A stretch of 64,000 nt of DNA from Propioniciclava coleopterorum (GCF_011393335.1 NZ_CP049865.1:3118722-3182721); one strand, 5' to 3'; positions 8,001-17,942 are shown, counted from the stretch's first letter. The notes: generated by a model not told the origin, from the sequence alone. Translations and numbers: made by a program.

Positions 8001-8891
8001 ATGAACCTCCCTACGACCGACGCGGCGAACGAACCGATCGACGTCACCCAGGAGACCGAAGAGGAGCGCACCGCCCGCTTCGAGCGCGACGCGCTGCCCT
8101 ACCTGGACCAGCTCTACGGCGCGGCGCTGCGCATGGCGCGCAACCCCGCCGACGCCGAGGACGTCGTGCAGGACACCTTCGCCAAGGCCTACCAGTCCTT
8201 CCACCAGTTCAAGCCGGGCACCAACCTCAAGGCGTGGCTGTACCGGATCCTCACCAACACCTACATCAACGCCTACCGCAAGCAGCAGCGCCGCCCCAAG
8301 GAGGGGTTCGGCGAGGACGTCGAGGACTGGCAGCTCGCGCGCGCCGAGCAGCACACGTCCACGGGGCTGCGCTCGGCCGAGATGGAGGCCCTGGACCGGA
8401 TGCCCGACTCCGTCGTGACCGACGCGATGGCGCAGCTGGCCCCCGACTTCCGGATGGCGGTCTACCTGGCCGACGTCGAGGGCTTCTCCTACAAGGAGAT
8501 CGCCGAGATCATGGGGACGCCGATCGGCACCGTGATGTCGCGGCTCAACCGCGGACGCACCCAGCTGCGCGGCATGCTGGCCGAGCACGCGGCGTCCATG
8601 GGGATCGGAACGGGGGACGCGATGCCTGATCCGAGGATCGTCGACTGCGCCTACGTCGAGGAGCGCGTGCAGCAATTCCTGGACGGGGAGCTGAGCGAGA
8701 CCGAGGCCGACGAGCTGCGGTTCCATCTGGACGCCTGCGCGCACTGCATCGACGGCGCCGACCTGATCGAGGCCTACCGCCGCCTGGTGCGGCGCTCGTG
8801 CGCCTCGCACGCGCCGGAGTCGCTGCGGCTGCGCATCATCACCCAGATCCACGCCGTGCAGGTGACCCGGATCGAGATCCGCGAGGTCTGA
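8001..8891 (+). CDS. sigR: ECF sigma factor SigR, in frame with its anti-sigma factor RsrA
   Basis: Thiol-oxidative-stress sigma factor of the SigR/SigH group. ATG 8001 is chosen: it is near the family start and has TACTCT 8 bases upstream. Region 2 covers about residues 25-95 ([20 protein letters not shown]) and region 4 about residues 140-195 ([20 protein letters not shown]). The frame does not stop where SigR proteins normally do (about residue 207) but continues through a complete RsrA, 296 residues in all. Either this is a real sigma/anti-sigma fusion, or one base is missing from the G run at 8612-8616: adding one would end sigR at TGA 8627-8629, overlapping the rsrA ATG. The second is more likely given the other frame breaks here. 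Confidence 0.85.
   Translation: MNLPTTDAANEPIDVTQETEEERTARFERDALPYLDQLYGAALRMARNPADAEDVVQDTFAKAYQSFHQFKPGTNLKAWLYRILTNTYINAYRKQQRRPKEGFGEDVEDWQLARAEQHTSTGLRSAEMEALDRMPDSVVTDAMAQLAPDFRMAVYLADVEGFSYKEIAEIMGTPIGTVMSRLNRGRTQLRGMLAEHAASMGIGTGDAMPDPRIVDCAYVEERVQQFLDGELSETEADELRFHLDACAHCIDGADLIEAYRRLVRRSCASHAPESLRLRIITQIHAVQVTRIEIREV
8622..8891 (+). CDS. rsrA: Zinc-binding redox anti-sigma factor RsrA (domain or separate gene)
   Basis: 89 residues from ATG 8622. It has the ZAS zinc motif H-x3-C-x2-C (HLDACAHC), an early Cys ([10 protein letters not shown]) and a further Cys (RRSCAS) where RsrA has a CC pair. RsrA binds SigR when reduced and lets go when its thiols form a disulfide. As the bases stand it is read in frame with sigR; it is listed separately because a one-base loss upstream would explain the fusion, giving the usual overlapping sigR-rsrA pair. 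A hairpin terminator follows directly. Confidence 0.75.
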   Translation: MPDPRIVDCAYVEERVQQFLDGELSETEADELRFHLDACAHCIDGADLIEAYRRLVRRSCASHAPESLRLRIITQIHAVQVTRIEIREV

Positions 8892-8911
8892 ACCCGCCCC
8901 ACGACACACGA

Positions 8912-8938
8912 AACCCCCGCGAGGATCTCGCGGGGGTT
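8912..8938. terminator. Strong terminator hairpin between rsrA and bL37
   Basis: A 12-bp perfect stem, AACCCCCGCGAG (8912-8923), loop GAT, CTCGCGGGGGTT (8927-8938). It sits 20 bases after the rsrA stop and 18 bases after the bL37 stop on the other strand, so it can serve both convergent genes. Confidence 0.8.
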
Positions 8939-8956
8939 CGTCGTTCCGGGTACGGC

Positions 8957-9031
8957 TCAGGCGTTGGGACGCTTGCCGTGGTTCGCCTTGCCCTTGCGGC
9001 GAGCGCGGCGCTTGCGACCGGTCTTTCCCAT
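8957..9031 (-). CDS. 50S ribosomal protein bL37, 24 residues
   Basis: A 24-codon gene, MGKTGRKRRARRK...ANHGKRPNA, very basic. It matches the small actinobacterial ribosomal protein bL37 found in the Mycobacterium smegmatis ribosome, with the conserved ANHGKRPN ending. A good Shine-Dalgarno sequence (GAGGAG) lies 6 bases before ATG 9031. Genes this short are often missed by automatic callers. A terminator hairpin lies just downstream. Confidence 0.88.
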   Translation of the reverse strand: MGKTGRKRRARRKGKANHGKRPNA

Positions 9032-9145
9032 GGGAATCTCCTCACGTCGGTTGGCGCCGGGCGGCGCGACGGTCCATTCTGCCACGCACCCCCGCCGCGC
9101 TCCAAACCGGGCGGGGTGGGAACGGCGTCTCCGGGAGGCCCTAGC

Positions 9146-10615
9146 ATGGAGAGCATGCTCTCGATGACCGAGGTGATCGCCGAACACAGCGACCTGTCGG
9201 CGAACGACACCCTGTGGTTGGCGGGGCTGGTCGACCAGTGGGACATGCTCGCGGACCTGGCGTTCAGCGACCTGATCCTGTGGGTCCCCGACGTGGACGA
9301 CAACGTGTTCTGGGCCGCCGCGCAGTGCCGCCCCACCACCGGTCCCACCGCGCTGGAGGACGACGTGGTGGGCGAGGACATCGCCTACGACCCCGAGAGC
9401 CTGGTGATCGAGGCCTACCTGTCCCAGGAGGTCAGCCAGACCAGCGGCAACAAGCTGCACGCGGGCATCCCCGTGGACGTGCACGCCGTCCCGATCCTGC
9501 GGGACGGCCGGGCGATCGCCGTGGTCGAGGTCCATACCAACCGGATGGGGGTGCGGGCGCCGGGCGCGCTGGAGGACACCTACCTGGAGACCGCCATGGT
9601 GCTCATGGAGATGATGCGCCAGGGCCGGTTCCCCACGCCCGGCGACAAGCCCGTGCCGTGGGGGACGCCGCGGGTGGGCGACGGCTCGCTGCGCGTCACC
9701 GCGGGCGGCGTCGTCGCGTTCGCGAGCCCCAACGCCATGAGCGCCTTCCGGCGGCTCGGCTGGGGCGGTGATCTGCTGGGCGACCGGCTCGCCGAGATCA
9801 TGGACTCGTTCAAGCACGGCCGGCGCGAGCCCGTGGAGGAGATGGCCCCGCCGCTGCTGTCGGACCACCGCGTCCGCGAGATGGAACTGGAGACGATGGA
9901 CGGCGCCATGCGGCTGCGGTCGCAGCCGCTGTGGCGCGACGGCGAGCCCGACGGCTGGTTCGTCACCTGCCGCGACGTCACCGACCTGCGCACGCGCGAG
10001 CGCGAGCTCGTCACCAAGGACGCGACGATCCGGGAGATCCACCACCGTGTCAAGAACAATCTGCAGACGGTGGCTGCGCTGCTGCGGCTGCAGGCCCGCC
10101 GCACCACGTCGCCCGAGGCGTCCAACGCGCTCGCGGACGCGCAGAAGCGCGTCGCGGCCATCGCGGTCGTCCACGAGATCCTGTCCCAGGGTTTCGACAC
10201 CTCGGTCAGCTTCGACGAGGTCGCGGACCGGCTGATGACCATGGTGCGCGACGTGGCCACGTCCCGCAGCAAGGTGACGATGACCCGCATCGGCTCGTTC
10301 GGCAACATCCCCGCCGACGTCGCCACGAACCTGTCGCTGGTGTTCACCGAGGTGGTCCAGAACGCGCTGGAGCATGGCCTGGGCGATCGCCCCGGGCACG
10401 TGGTGGTGACCGCGGACCTGCGCGGGGGCTACCTCAGCGTCGAGGTCGCCAACGACGGGGAGACGCTGCCGCCCGACTTCGCTCCCGGCTCGTCGCACAG
10501 CCTGGGGCTGTCGATCGTGACCACCCTGGTGGCCGACCTGGAGGGCACCTTCGCGATGGAGCGCGGCCCCGAGGGCGAGGGCACGCTCGCCAAGATCGTC
10601 ATCCCGCTGGACTGA
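9146..10615 (+). CDS. pdtaS: PdtaS-type sensor histidine kinase
   Basis: 489-residue soluble histidine kinase. A GAF-like N-terminal domain (about residues 5-150) precedes a PAS-like domain (about 175-290), an HisKA_2 domain with phospho-acceptor His in REIHHRVKNNLQTVAALLRL, and a HATPase_c domain (N-box NALEHGL; G-boxes NDGETLPP and SLGLSIV). This layout is that of PdtaS, which in mycobacteria phosphorylates the RNA-binding antiterminator PdtaR; no pdtaR is nearby. ATG 9146 is preceded by GGGAGG at 7-base spacing; ATG 9155 or 9164 are alternatives closer to the usual family start. Confidence 0.88.
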   Translation: MESMLSMTEVIAEHSDLSANDTLWLAGLVDQWDMLADLAFSDLILWVPDVDDNVFWAAAQCRPTTGPTALEDDVVGEDIAYDPESLVIEAYLSQEVSQTSGNKLHAGIPVDVHAVPILRDGRAIAVVEVHTNRMGVRAPGALEDTYLETAMVLMEMMRQGRFPTPGDKPVPWGTPRVGDGSLRVTAGGVVAFASPNAMSAFRRLGWGGDLLGDRLAEIMDSFKHGRREPVEEMAPPLLSDHRVREMELETMDGAMRLRSQPLWRDGEPDGWFVTCRDVTDLRTRERELVTKDATIREIHHRVKNNLQTVAALLRLQARRTTSPEASNALADAQKRVAAIAVVHEILSQGFDTSVSFDEVADRLMTMVRDVATSRSKVTMTRIGSFGNIPADVATNLSLVFTEVVQNALEHGLGDRPGHVVVTADLRGGYLSVEVANDGETLPPDFAPGSSHSLGLSIVTTLVADLEGTFAMERGPEGEGTLAKIVIPLD

Positions 10616-10665
10616 CCTTCGGGCCGTCGGCCGCTCGTCCCCGCCACGCGGCGCCTCGGGACAGG

Positions 10666-11796
10666 TCAGGCCGCGCGCATCCGGCTGCGGATGGCCAGCG
10701 CCGCGGCGCCGCGGGCCCACTCGGCCTCGCCGACCGCCTCGACGATCAGCTCGGGCACGGGCAGGTCGCGCGGGCTCATCTCGGCGAGCCGGGCGGCCAC
10801 CCGCTCCTCGCGGCCGGCGAGCACCACGGCACCCTCCCCGGCGAGCAGGATCCGCCGCGGGGCCGTCACGGCCGACACCGTCCCGGCGAGTTGCCCGGCG
10901 GCGTCGGCCAGATCGTCCAGCAGGGTGGCGAGCCCCGGGTGGTCGGCCGCGAGCGCGGGTAGGTCCGCGGCCGCGATGGCGTGGCCCAGAAGGGCCGAGG
11001 CCCGCTCCACGAGCAGCGGGACGCCCGCGGCGTCCATGGCGGGGCGGCCGCCGCCCAGCAGCACCGGGCCGACCAGGCCGGCGGCGCCGCCGTGGCCGCG
11101 CACCAGTTCGTCGCCCGCCACCAGCCCCAGACCGACCCCGGCGCCGAGCGTGACGACCGCGAAGTCGTCGCAGCCGCGGCCCACGCCGAACCAGTGCTCG
11201 GCGACGGTGAAGGCGTTCACGTCGTTGTCGATGACCACGTCGAGCCCGGTTTCGGCGCGCAGCAGGCCCGCCAGGTCCACCGGCTCGTCCCAGCCGAGCA
11301 GGTGGGTGCTGCGCACCAGCCCGTCGGCGGCGACAGTCCCGCCCAGCGACACCCCGAGCGCGCGGGGTCGGCGCCGGCCGCGCAGGTCGACGACCAGCGC
11401 CCCCACGGCGGCGACCACCGCGGCGGGGGAGGCGTCCGCCAGCGGCGTCGAGCCGGCCCGCAGGATCGTGCCCTTGAGGTCGGTGAGGACGCCGTGCGCG
11501 GCGTCCCGGGTGAGCTTCACCCCGACGAACGAGGCGGCGCTCGCGGCGATCTCCAGGGGCAGGGCCGGACGGCCGGGGGAGCGCGGCCGCGGCGTCCCCT
11601 CGATCAGCAGGCCCGTGCGGACCAGCGGCTCGGTGATGCGGGTCAGGCTGGCCGAGGACAGCCCCAGCATGCGTCCCAGTTCGGCGCGCGAGATCGGGCC
11701 GTACCGGAGCACGGCGAGGGTCACGCGCAGCGAGGTCGGATCGAGGTTCCAGCGGTCGCGCGGCACACGACCAGTCTGCCGTTTCGGCGTCGACAA
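10666..11796 (-). CDS. ROK-family transcriptional regulator
   Basis: 376 residues. N-terminal winged helix-turn-helix (about residues 25-80, RAELGRMLGLSSASLTRITE) followed by a ROK sugar-kinase-like domain (GVSLGGTV, VIDNDVNAFTVAEHWFG, VTLGAGVGLGLVAG). The Cys-rich zinc motif usual after GHGGAAGLVGP in ROK proteins is missing; LLGGGRPAMDAAG stands there instead. Probably a sugar-responsive repressor, target unknown. The start is uncertain: TTG 11796 gives the full length; GTG 11766 would begin MPRDRWNLD. Neither has a clear ribosome site. galK, a possible related function, is 790 bases away. Confidence 0.85.
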   Translation of the reverse strand: MSTPKRQTGRVPRDRWNLDPTSLRVTLAVLRYGPISRAELGRMLGLSSASLTRITEPLVRTGLLIEGTPRPRSPGRPALPLEIAASAASFVGVKLTRDAAHGVLTDLKGTILRAGSTPLADASPAAVVAAVGALVVDLRGRRRPRALGVSLGGTVAADGLVRSTHLLGWDEPVDLAGLLRAETGLDVVIDNDVNAFTVAEHWFGVGRGCDDFAVVTLGAGVGLGLVAGDELVRGHGGAAGLVGPVLLGGGRPAMDAAGVPLLVERASALLGHAIAAADLPALAADHPGLATLLDDLADAAGQLAGTVSAVTAPRRILLAGEGAVVLAGREERVAARLAEMSPRDLPVPELIVEAVGEAEWARGAAALAIRSRMRAA

Positions 11797-11822
11797 GGGT
11801 GCTGCGGGAACGAAAGAGAGCG

Positions 11823-12071
11823 TCAGCCGCGGTTGCGGGCGCGGGCGTTGCGGCGCTTCATGGCGCGGCGCTCGTCCTCCGACAGGCCGCCCCAGACGCC
11901 GTGGTCCTGTCCCGCCTCAAGAGCCCACTGGAGGCACTCGGCGCGCACGTCGCAGCGGGCGCACACCTTCTTCGCCTCCGCGATCTGCATGATGGCCGGA
12001 CCGGTGTTCCCGACGGGGAAGAACAGCTCGGGATCCTCGGTCAGGCAAGCCGCCCGATGGCGCCAATCCAT
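11823..12071 (-). CDS. whiB1: WhiB1-type iron-sulfur transcription factor
   Basis: 82 residues. The four cluster-binding cysteines are present (C9 and C-x2-C-x5-C in VCARCDVRAEC), followed by the GVWGG turn and a basic DNA-binding tail (MKRRNARARNRG). It closely resembles mycobacterial WhiB1 (MDWRH start, DPELFFPVGN, SEDERRAMKRRNAR), an essential [4Fe-4S] nitric-oxide-sensitive regulator that binds the primary sigma factor. Divergent from the small membrane protein at 12234, with 162 bases between them. Confidence 0.93.
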   Translation of the reverse strand: MDWRHRAACLTEDPELFFPVGNTGPAIMQIAEAKKVCARCDVRAECLQWALEAGQDHGVWGGLSEDERRAMKRRNARARNRG

Positions 12072-12233
12072 GCGGCAACCACTCCTTGTCTTGGAAGAGT
12101 CTCAGAAGCACGTCGGGTTGGGGGTGCGGTCCGGGCGTACCCGAACACTTTGCCAACAAGAACGGGCGAAAACAAGAGGTTTCACACGGCGGTTCGTGGG
12201 ATCGGGCGAAACGATCCCGTACCATGGCCACCG

Positions 12234-12602
12234 ATGCGCGAAACCTCCTCCCCCCGTTCCCCCTGGCTGACGGCCGCGGCCGTCGCCGGCGTCGGCCTGG
12301 CCGTCTTCTTCGTCGTCCTCGCGGTGCTCTCGCTGGCCTCCGGACACGGCGCGTTCAGCGGCGGGGTCGCGGTCGCGCTGCTGATCTGGGCCGTCATCGT
12401 GGCGGTCTCGGCGGTGCTGCTGTGGCGGGGGCGCGGGTTCCTGCGCGGGGTCGTGGTCGCGGCGGGGCTGCTCCACGTCTTCGCGTTCGGGCAGATGGTG
12501 CCGAGCAACCCCTGGGCGCTGCTCGGCTCGGCCGCCGGCCTCGTCTGCGTCGTGGCGCCCCTGCTGCCCAGCAGCCGGGCCCGCCTCAGTCGCGCAGGCT
12601 GA
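12234..12602 (+). CDS. Small four-helix membrane protein, unknown function
   Basis: 122 residues, not recognised. Four hydrophobic segments are visible at about residues 11-37, 42-67, 72-91 and 95-115 (AVFFVVLAVLSL, VALLIWAVIVAVSAVLLW, VVVAAGLLHVFAFGQM, LLGSAAGLVCVVAPLL), with a short hydrophilic tail. TACCAT 8 bases before ATG 12234 suggests a leaderless start. Its stop overlaps the end of galK by 17 bases on the other strand. Confidence 0.7.
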   Translation: MRETSSPRSPWLTAAAVAGVGLAVFFVVLAVLSLASGHGAFSGGVAVALLIWAVIVAVSAVLLWRGRGFLRGVVVAAGLLHVFAFGQMVPSNPWALLGSAAGLVCVVAPLLPSSRARLSRAG

Positions 12603-13686
12603 GCTCGATGCCGCCGGCGGCGGCCCGCGTGGTCGTGACGCCCGGGGCGTCGAACCCCCGCTCGGCGTAGGCGGCCTGCAGCGCCGCGGTGAACGCCTCC
12701 AGCCGGTCGGCCGGCAGCAGCGCGATCACGGTGCCGCCGAAGCCGCCGCCGGTCATCCGCGAGCCCAGCGCCCCGGACGCCAGGGCGACCTCCACGGCCA
12801 GGTCGACGGTGGGGACCGTGATCTCGTAGTCGTCGCGCATGGACGCGTGCGAGGCCGTCAGCAGCGCACCGAACGCGGGCCAGTCGGCGTCGCCGAGCGC
12901 GCTGATCGCGTCCAGGACGCGGGCGTTCTCGGTGACGACGTGCCGGACGCGCCGCACCTGCTCCGGGTCGCTCAGACGCGCCAGGGCGTCGTCGAGCTCC
13001 GCCACGGTGACGTCGCGCAGCGCCGGCACACCGAGCGCCGCCGCGGCGGCCTCGCAGGCCTCGCGTCGGCGCGCGTAGTGTCCGTCGGCCAGGACGTGCG
13101 GGCTGCGCGTGTCGACCAGCGCGAGGACGAGGTCGTCCGGCAGCGCGAACGGCACCTGCGTCGTGGTGAGCGTGCGGCAGTCCAGGAGCAGCGCGTGGTC
13201 GGTCTCGCACCAGAGGCTGGCGCGCTGGTCCATCGGGCCGGTGGGGATGCCCAGGAAGCCGTTCTCGGCGGTCTGGGCGGCCTGCGCCAGCTCCTCGGGG
13301 GTGAGGTCGAGCTCGGCGTAGAGGTCCAGCGCGAGCGCCGTGGCGCACTCCAGGGCCGCCGAGCTCGACAGCCCGCCGCCGAGCGGGACGTCGCTGGTCA
13401 GCGTCAGCTCGACGCCGCCCACGTCGTGGCCGGCCTGCCGCAGCGCCCACAGGACGCCGGCGACGTAGCCCCACCAGGCGCGCTCGCCGGGCTCGAGGGT
13501 GTCCAGGGTCACCGTCTCGCCCAACTGCTCGGACGTGATCGTGACCAGGTCGCCCTCGCCGGGGGACGCGGTGACCCGCGCCACCTTGTCCAGGGCGATG
13601 GGGAGCACGAAGCCGTCGTTGTAGTCGGTGTGCTCGCCGATCAGGTTCACCCGGCCGGGGGAGATCCCCACCGCGTCACTCGTCAT
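12586..13686 (-). CDS. galK: Galactokinase
   Basis: Phosphorylates galactose with ATP at the start of the Leloir pathway; 366 residues, GHMP kinase family. The signature RVNLIGEHTDYNDGFVLP is at the N-terminus, the ATP loop LGGGLSSSAALE at about residue 103, and the third GHMP motif SRMTGGGFGGTVIALL near the end. No galT, galE or transporter gene is adjacent. ATG 13686 overlaps the end of the upstream DUF6104 gene by 11 bp, so the two are likely co-translated. Confidence 0.95.
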   Translation of the reverse strand: MTSDAVGISPGRVNLIGEHTDYNDGFVLPIALDKVARVTASPGEGDLVTITSEQLGETVTLDTLEPGERAWWGYVAGVLWALRQAGHDVGGVELTLTSDVPLGGGLSSSAALECATALALDLYAELDLTPEELAQAAQTAENGFLGIPTGPMDQRASLWCETDHALLLDCRTLTTTQVPFALPDDLVLALVDTRSPHVLADGHYARRREACEAAAAALGVPALRDVTVAELDDALARLSDPEQVRRVRHVVTENARVLDAISALGDADWPAFGALLTASHASMRDDYEITVPTVDLAVEVALASGALGSRMTGGGFGGTVIALLPADRLEAFTAALQAAYAERGFDAPGVTTTRAAAGGIELSLRD

Positions 13687-13855
13687 CGGGATCGTCCAAT
13701 CGCGCCAGCCACGTGGCGAATCGTTCCACGGGGACCTCGAACTCCGGGTGCACGTCCACGAACGTGCGCAGCTGCTCGGCGAGCCAGGCGAGGGTCACTT
13801 CCTCCTCGCCCCGGCGCGCCTCGAGCTCCTCGATGCCCCGGTCGGTGAAGTACAC
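13676..13855 (-). CDS. Small conserved protein, DUF6104 family
   Basis: 59 residues starting from GTG 13855 (reads YFTDRGIEELEARRGEEEVT), matching the short actinobacterial DUF6104 family; function unknown. It begins 5 bases after the kgd stop and overlaps the galK start, tying it into a kgd-DUF6104-galK transcription unit. Acidic, soluble, with the pattern of two helices (LAWLAEQLRTFVDVH and VERFATWLARLDDPDDE). Confidence 0.8.
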   Translation of the reverse strand: MYFTDRGIEELEARRGEEEVTLAWLAEQLRTFVDVHPEFEVPVERFATWLARLDDPDDE

Positions 13856-13860
13856 GCCGC

Positions 13861-16800
13861 TCAGACCCCGTCGAAGGCGCGGTCGAGCAGTTCCTTCTCC
13901 TGCGCGAGGTGCACCTTGTGCAGGCCCACGGACGGCGAGGACGCCTCGGGGCGCGCCACCGGCGTCATCGTGAACGTGTAGTCGTCGCCCATGCCCGCCT
14001 CGATGGCCTCGGGGAGGTGCAGCGCCATGAACGGCCACGGCCCCTGGTTGATCGGCTCGTCCTGCACGAAGCGGATGTCGGTGACGCCCGGGTAGCGCTT
14101 GAGCTCGGCGACCAGGTCGTCGGTCGGGAGCGGGTAGAGCCGCTCCAGGCTGACGATGGCGACCTTGCCCTCCAGGCCCCGCTTCGCGCGCTCGGCCACG
14201 AGCTCCCACCGGAGCTTGCCCGAGCACAGGATGACGGCCTTCACCTGCGCGTCGTCGGTGATCGACTCGTCGCCGATCGCCGGACGCCAGCGACCCTCGG
14301 TGAACTCCTCGGGCGGCGAGACCGCGGCCTTGTTCCGCAGCATCGACTTCGGCGTCATGATCACCAGCGGGCGGTGCCAGTTCACGTACGTGTGGGTGCG
14401 CAGCAGGTGGAAGTGGGACGCCGGCGTCGAGGGCTGGCACACGGCCAGCGCGCCCTCGGAGCACAGCTGCAGCCAGCGCTCGATGCGGGCCGAGCTGTGG
14501 TCAGGGCCCTGGCCCTCGTAGCCGTGCGGCAGCAGCAGCACGACGCCCGACTTCTGCGTCCACTTCGCCGCGCCGGAGGAGATGAACTCGTCGGCCATCG
14601 TCTGGGCGCCGTTGGCGAAGTCGCCGAACTGCGCCTCCCACAGCACCAGCGCCTGCGGGGAGGCGACCGAGTAGCCGTACTCGAAGCCCATCACCGCGTA
14701 CTCGCTGAGCAGGGAGTCGTAGACGTGGAACTTGCCCTGGTCCTCGCTCAGGTGCTGCAGCGGGACGTACTCCTCGTTGGTCCGGCGGTCGACCACCGCG
14801 GCGAACCGCTGGCTGAACGTGCCGCGGCGGCTGTCCTGGCCGGTGAGCCGGACGGTGCGGCCCTCCAGCAGCAGCGACCCGAACGCGAGGATCTCGGCGG
14901 TGGCCCAGTCGATCGGACCCTGCTCGATGGCGTGCGCCCGGCGCTCCATCTGGGGCAGCACCTTCGGATGGACGGCGAAGTCCTCGGGGAACGTCACCTG
15001 CGCCTGCGCGATCCTGGCCATGGCCTCGGGAGTGATCGCGGTGCCCTGCTCGCGGCCCAGCTTGACCGGGTAGAACGGGACACGGCGGTAGGTGTCGTCG
15101 TCGTCGGAGGTGTCCTTGACGTCCTTGAACACGCCCTCGAGCCGGCTGCGGAACTTCTCCATCACCGCGTCGGCGTCCTCGGTGGAGATGTCGCCGCGTC
15201 CGATGAGCGACTCGGTGTAGAGCCGGCGGACGCTGCGCTTCTGCTCGATGAGGTCGTACATCTTGGGCTGGGTGAAGCTCGGGTCGTCGCCCTCGTTGTG
15301 GCCGCGGCGGCGGTATGCGATGAGGTCGATGACGACGTCGGTGTGGAAGCGCTCGCGGTATTCGAAGGCCACCCGGCCGACGCGGGCGACGGCCTCCGGG
15401 TCGTCCCCGTTGACGTGGAAGATCGGCGCCTGCACGACCTTGCCGACGTCGGTGGAGTAGACCGAGGAGCGCGACTCGCTCGGAGCGGTCGTGAAGCCGA
15501 CCTGGTTGTTCACCACGATGTGGATCGTGCCGCCGGTCTTGAAGCCGCGCAGCTGGCTCATCTGCAGGGTCTCGTAGACCACGCCCTGGCCGGCGAAGGA
15601 CGCGTCGCCGTGCAGCAGGACCGGCAGGACGTCGTAGGCCTCGAGGTTGCCCGAGGCGTCCATCTTGGCCCGCGCGATGCCCTCGACGACGGGGTTGACG
15701 GCCTCCAGATGGCTGGGGTTCGCGGCGACGGAGGTCTTGATCTTGTTGCCCTCCAGCGAGGTGAACTCGCCCTCGGCGCCCAGGTGGTACTTCACGTCGC
15801 CGGTGCCCATGATCTGGTGCGGGTCGATGCTGCCCTCGAACTCGCGGAAGATCTGGCCGTAGCTCTTGCCGACGATGTTGGCCAGCACGTTGAGCCGACC
15901 GCGGTGCGGCATGCCGATCATGACCTCGGACAGTCCGGTGTTCGCCGCGACGTCGCACACCTCGTCCAGCAGGACGATCGTGGACTCGGCGCCCTCCAGC
16001 GAGAACCGCTTCTGGCCGACGAACTTGGTCTGCAGGAAGGTCTCGAAGATCTCGGACTCGTTGAGCTTGTCCAGGATGCGCAGGTGCTCCTCGCGCGTCC
16101 ACTTCTTGGCGGGCTGCTCGAACAGGGACTCGATCCAGCGCCGCTTCTCGGGCTCCTGGATGTGCATGAACTCGACGCCGACGTGGCCGGAGTAGGCGGA
16201 GCGGAGCTGCTTGAGGATCTCCCGCAGCGTCATCGTCTCCTTGTCGTGGCCGCCGAACTGTCCGACGGGGAACTCGCGGTCGAGATCCCAGATGGTGAGG
16301 CCGTGCGCCTCGAGCTCGAGCTCGGGGTGGCTGCGCTGCTCGTACTCCAGCGGATCGATGTCGGCCATCAGGTGGCCCCACATCCGGTACGCGTTGATGA
16401 GCTGGATGACGCGGGCGCCCTTGCTCAGCTCGAACGTGCGGTGCGCGGAGTCGTCGGAGGCCCAGCGCAGCGGCAGGTAGGGCACGCGCAGCGACAGGAA
16501 GACCTCGTCGTAGAAGTCGTGCTTGCCGATGATCAGCTCGTGCAGCACCTTCAGGAACTCGCCCGACGTCGCGCCCTGGATGACGCGGTGGTCGTAGGTC
16601 GAGGTCAGGGTGGTGATCTTCGACACGGCGAGCTCGCGCAGCCGCTGGTCGGAGGCCGCCTGGAACTCCGGCGGGTAGTCCAGCGAGCCGACGCCCAGGA
16701 TGACGCCCTGCCCGGTCATGAGGCGCGGCACGGAGTGGCTGGTGCCGATGCCGCCGGGGTTGGTCAGGGACGCGGTGGTGTTGGCGAAGTCGTCGACCGT

Positions 16801-17729
16801 CAGCTTGCCGTTGCGGGCCTTCTTGACCATCGCCTCGTAGCCCTGCCAGAACTCGCGGAAGTTCATCTGGTCGGCGCCCTTGATGTTGGGCACGAGCAGT
16901 TGGCGGGTCCCGTCCGACTTCACCTGGTCGATGGCCAGGCCGAGGTTGATCTGGTTGGGGATCACCAGCGTGGGCTTGCCGTCGACGACGTCGTAGGCGT
17001 TGTTCATGTCCGGGACCATCTTCAGGGCCTGGACCATCGCGTAGCCGAGCAGGTGCGTGAAGGACACCTTGCCGCCGGTGGTGCGCGCGAGGTGCTGGTT
17101 GATGATCTCGCGGTTGTCGATGAGCAGCTTGACCGGCAGGTTCCGGACGCTGGTGGCGGTGGGGACCGTCAGCGACAGGTCCATGTTCTTGGCGGTGCGC
17201 ATCGGCGCGCCGCGCAGCGTCACCTTGGTGGGCTCGGCCTTCTCCTCGATCGGGCGGACCGCGGAGGGTCGGTTGGCGGACAGGCCGCCGCCGCTGCCGG
17301 GGTTGCGGGGGGTGCTGGGCACCGACGCCGTGGGCGCGGGTGCGGGCACCGGCGCCGCGGCCGGCGTCGACGCGACCGCGGGGGTCGGGGACGGCGTCGG
17401 AGCCGCCGGGGCGGGCGGCGCGGCGGGAGCGGCCGGGGCCGCGGGCGCCGGCTTGGCCAGCTCGACCTTGGGGTCGGGGGCGGGGGCGGAGTGCTGGGGG
17501 CCGGCTGCGCGGGGGCGGGGGCCGGGGGAGCGGACGGAGCGCTGCTCGCCGCGGGGGTGGCCGGGGCGGCGGACGCGTCCTGCGCGGCGCGCTGCTGGAA
17601 GAACGCGCGCCAGGAGGGGTCTACCGAATCCGGGTCGGACGAATATGCCTCGAACATCTCTTCGATGAGCCAGTCGTTGGCCCCGAAGTCCGTGAGGTCG
17701 CTGGAGTTGTTGCCGGGCGCCGTCGCCAC
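13861..17729 (-). CDS. kgd: Multifunctional 2-oxoglutarate metabolism enzyme Kgd, frame broken near the N-terminus
   Basis: Actinobacterial fusion of an E2-like succinyltransferase domain with the E1 thiamine-dependent 2-oxoglutarate decarboxylase/dehydrogenase; about 1289 residues. GTG 17729 has AGAAGG upstream. The N-terminal tail (LTDFGANDWLIEEMFEAY) and an Ala/Pro linker read in one frame to about 17500; the rest reads in another. One missing C in the run at 17496-17500 joins PAP to QHSAPAPDPKVELAK. Motifs: DHRVIQGA (E2 active-site region), GMPHRGRLNVLANI, GDASFAGQGVVYETLQ. The enzyme feeds the TCA cycle and is inhibited by GarA/OdhI in relatives. Confidence 0.93.
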
Positions 17730-17942
17730 AATTGCCTTCTTCCATTCGCTCGCGCATGAACGGCCTGCCTGGTCGACCGCTCGGGTTCGAGCTTAGCCAG
17801 GATTCCCGACGCGGACGAACCCCGCGTGCCGCGTGGCGGGCAGGTCGCCCCCGCCCTTTTCCGGCCCGTCCACCGAAGCTTCTCGGGTATCGGAACCGAA
17901 GCCCGTGCCGCGACCATGACGGCGTCCGGGAATGAGCCGACC

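Noticed and set aside
13909-17796. Plus-strand open frame of about 1295 codons opposite kgd
   Set aside because: It is the shadow of a high-GC gene: kgd motifs are on the minus strand and the antisense product is Arg/Val/Gly/Leu-rich without known domains.
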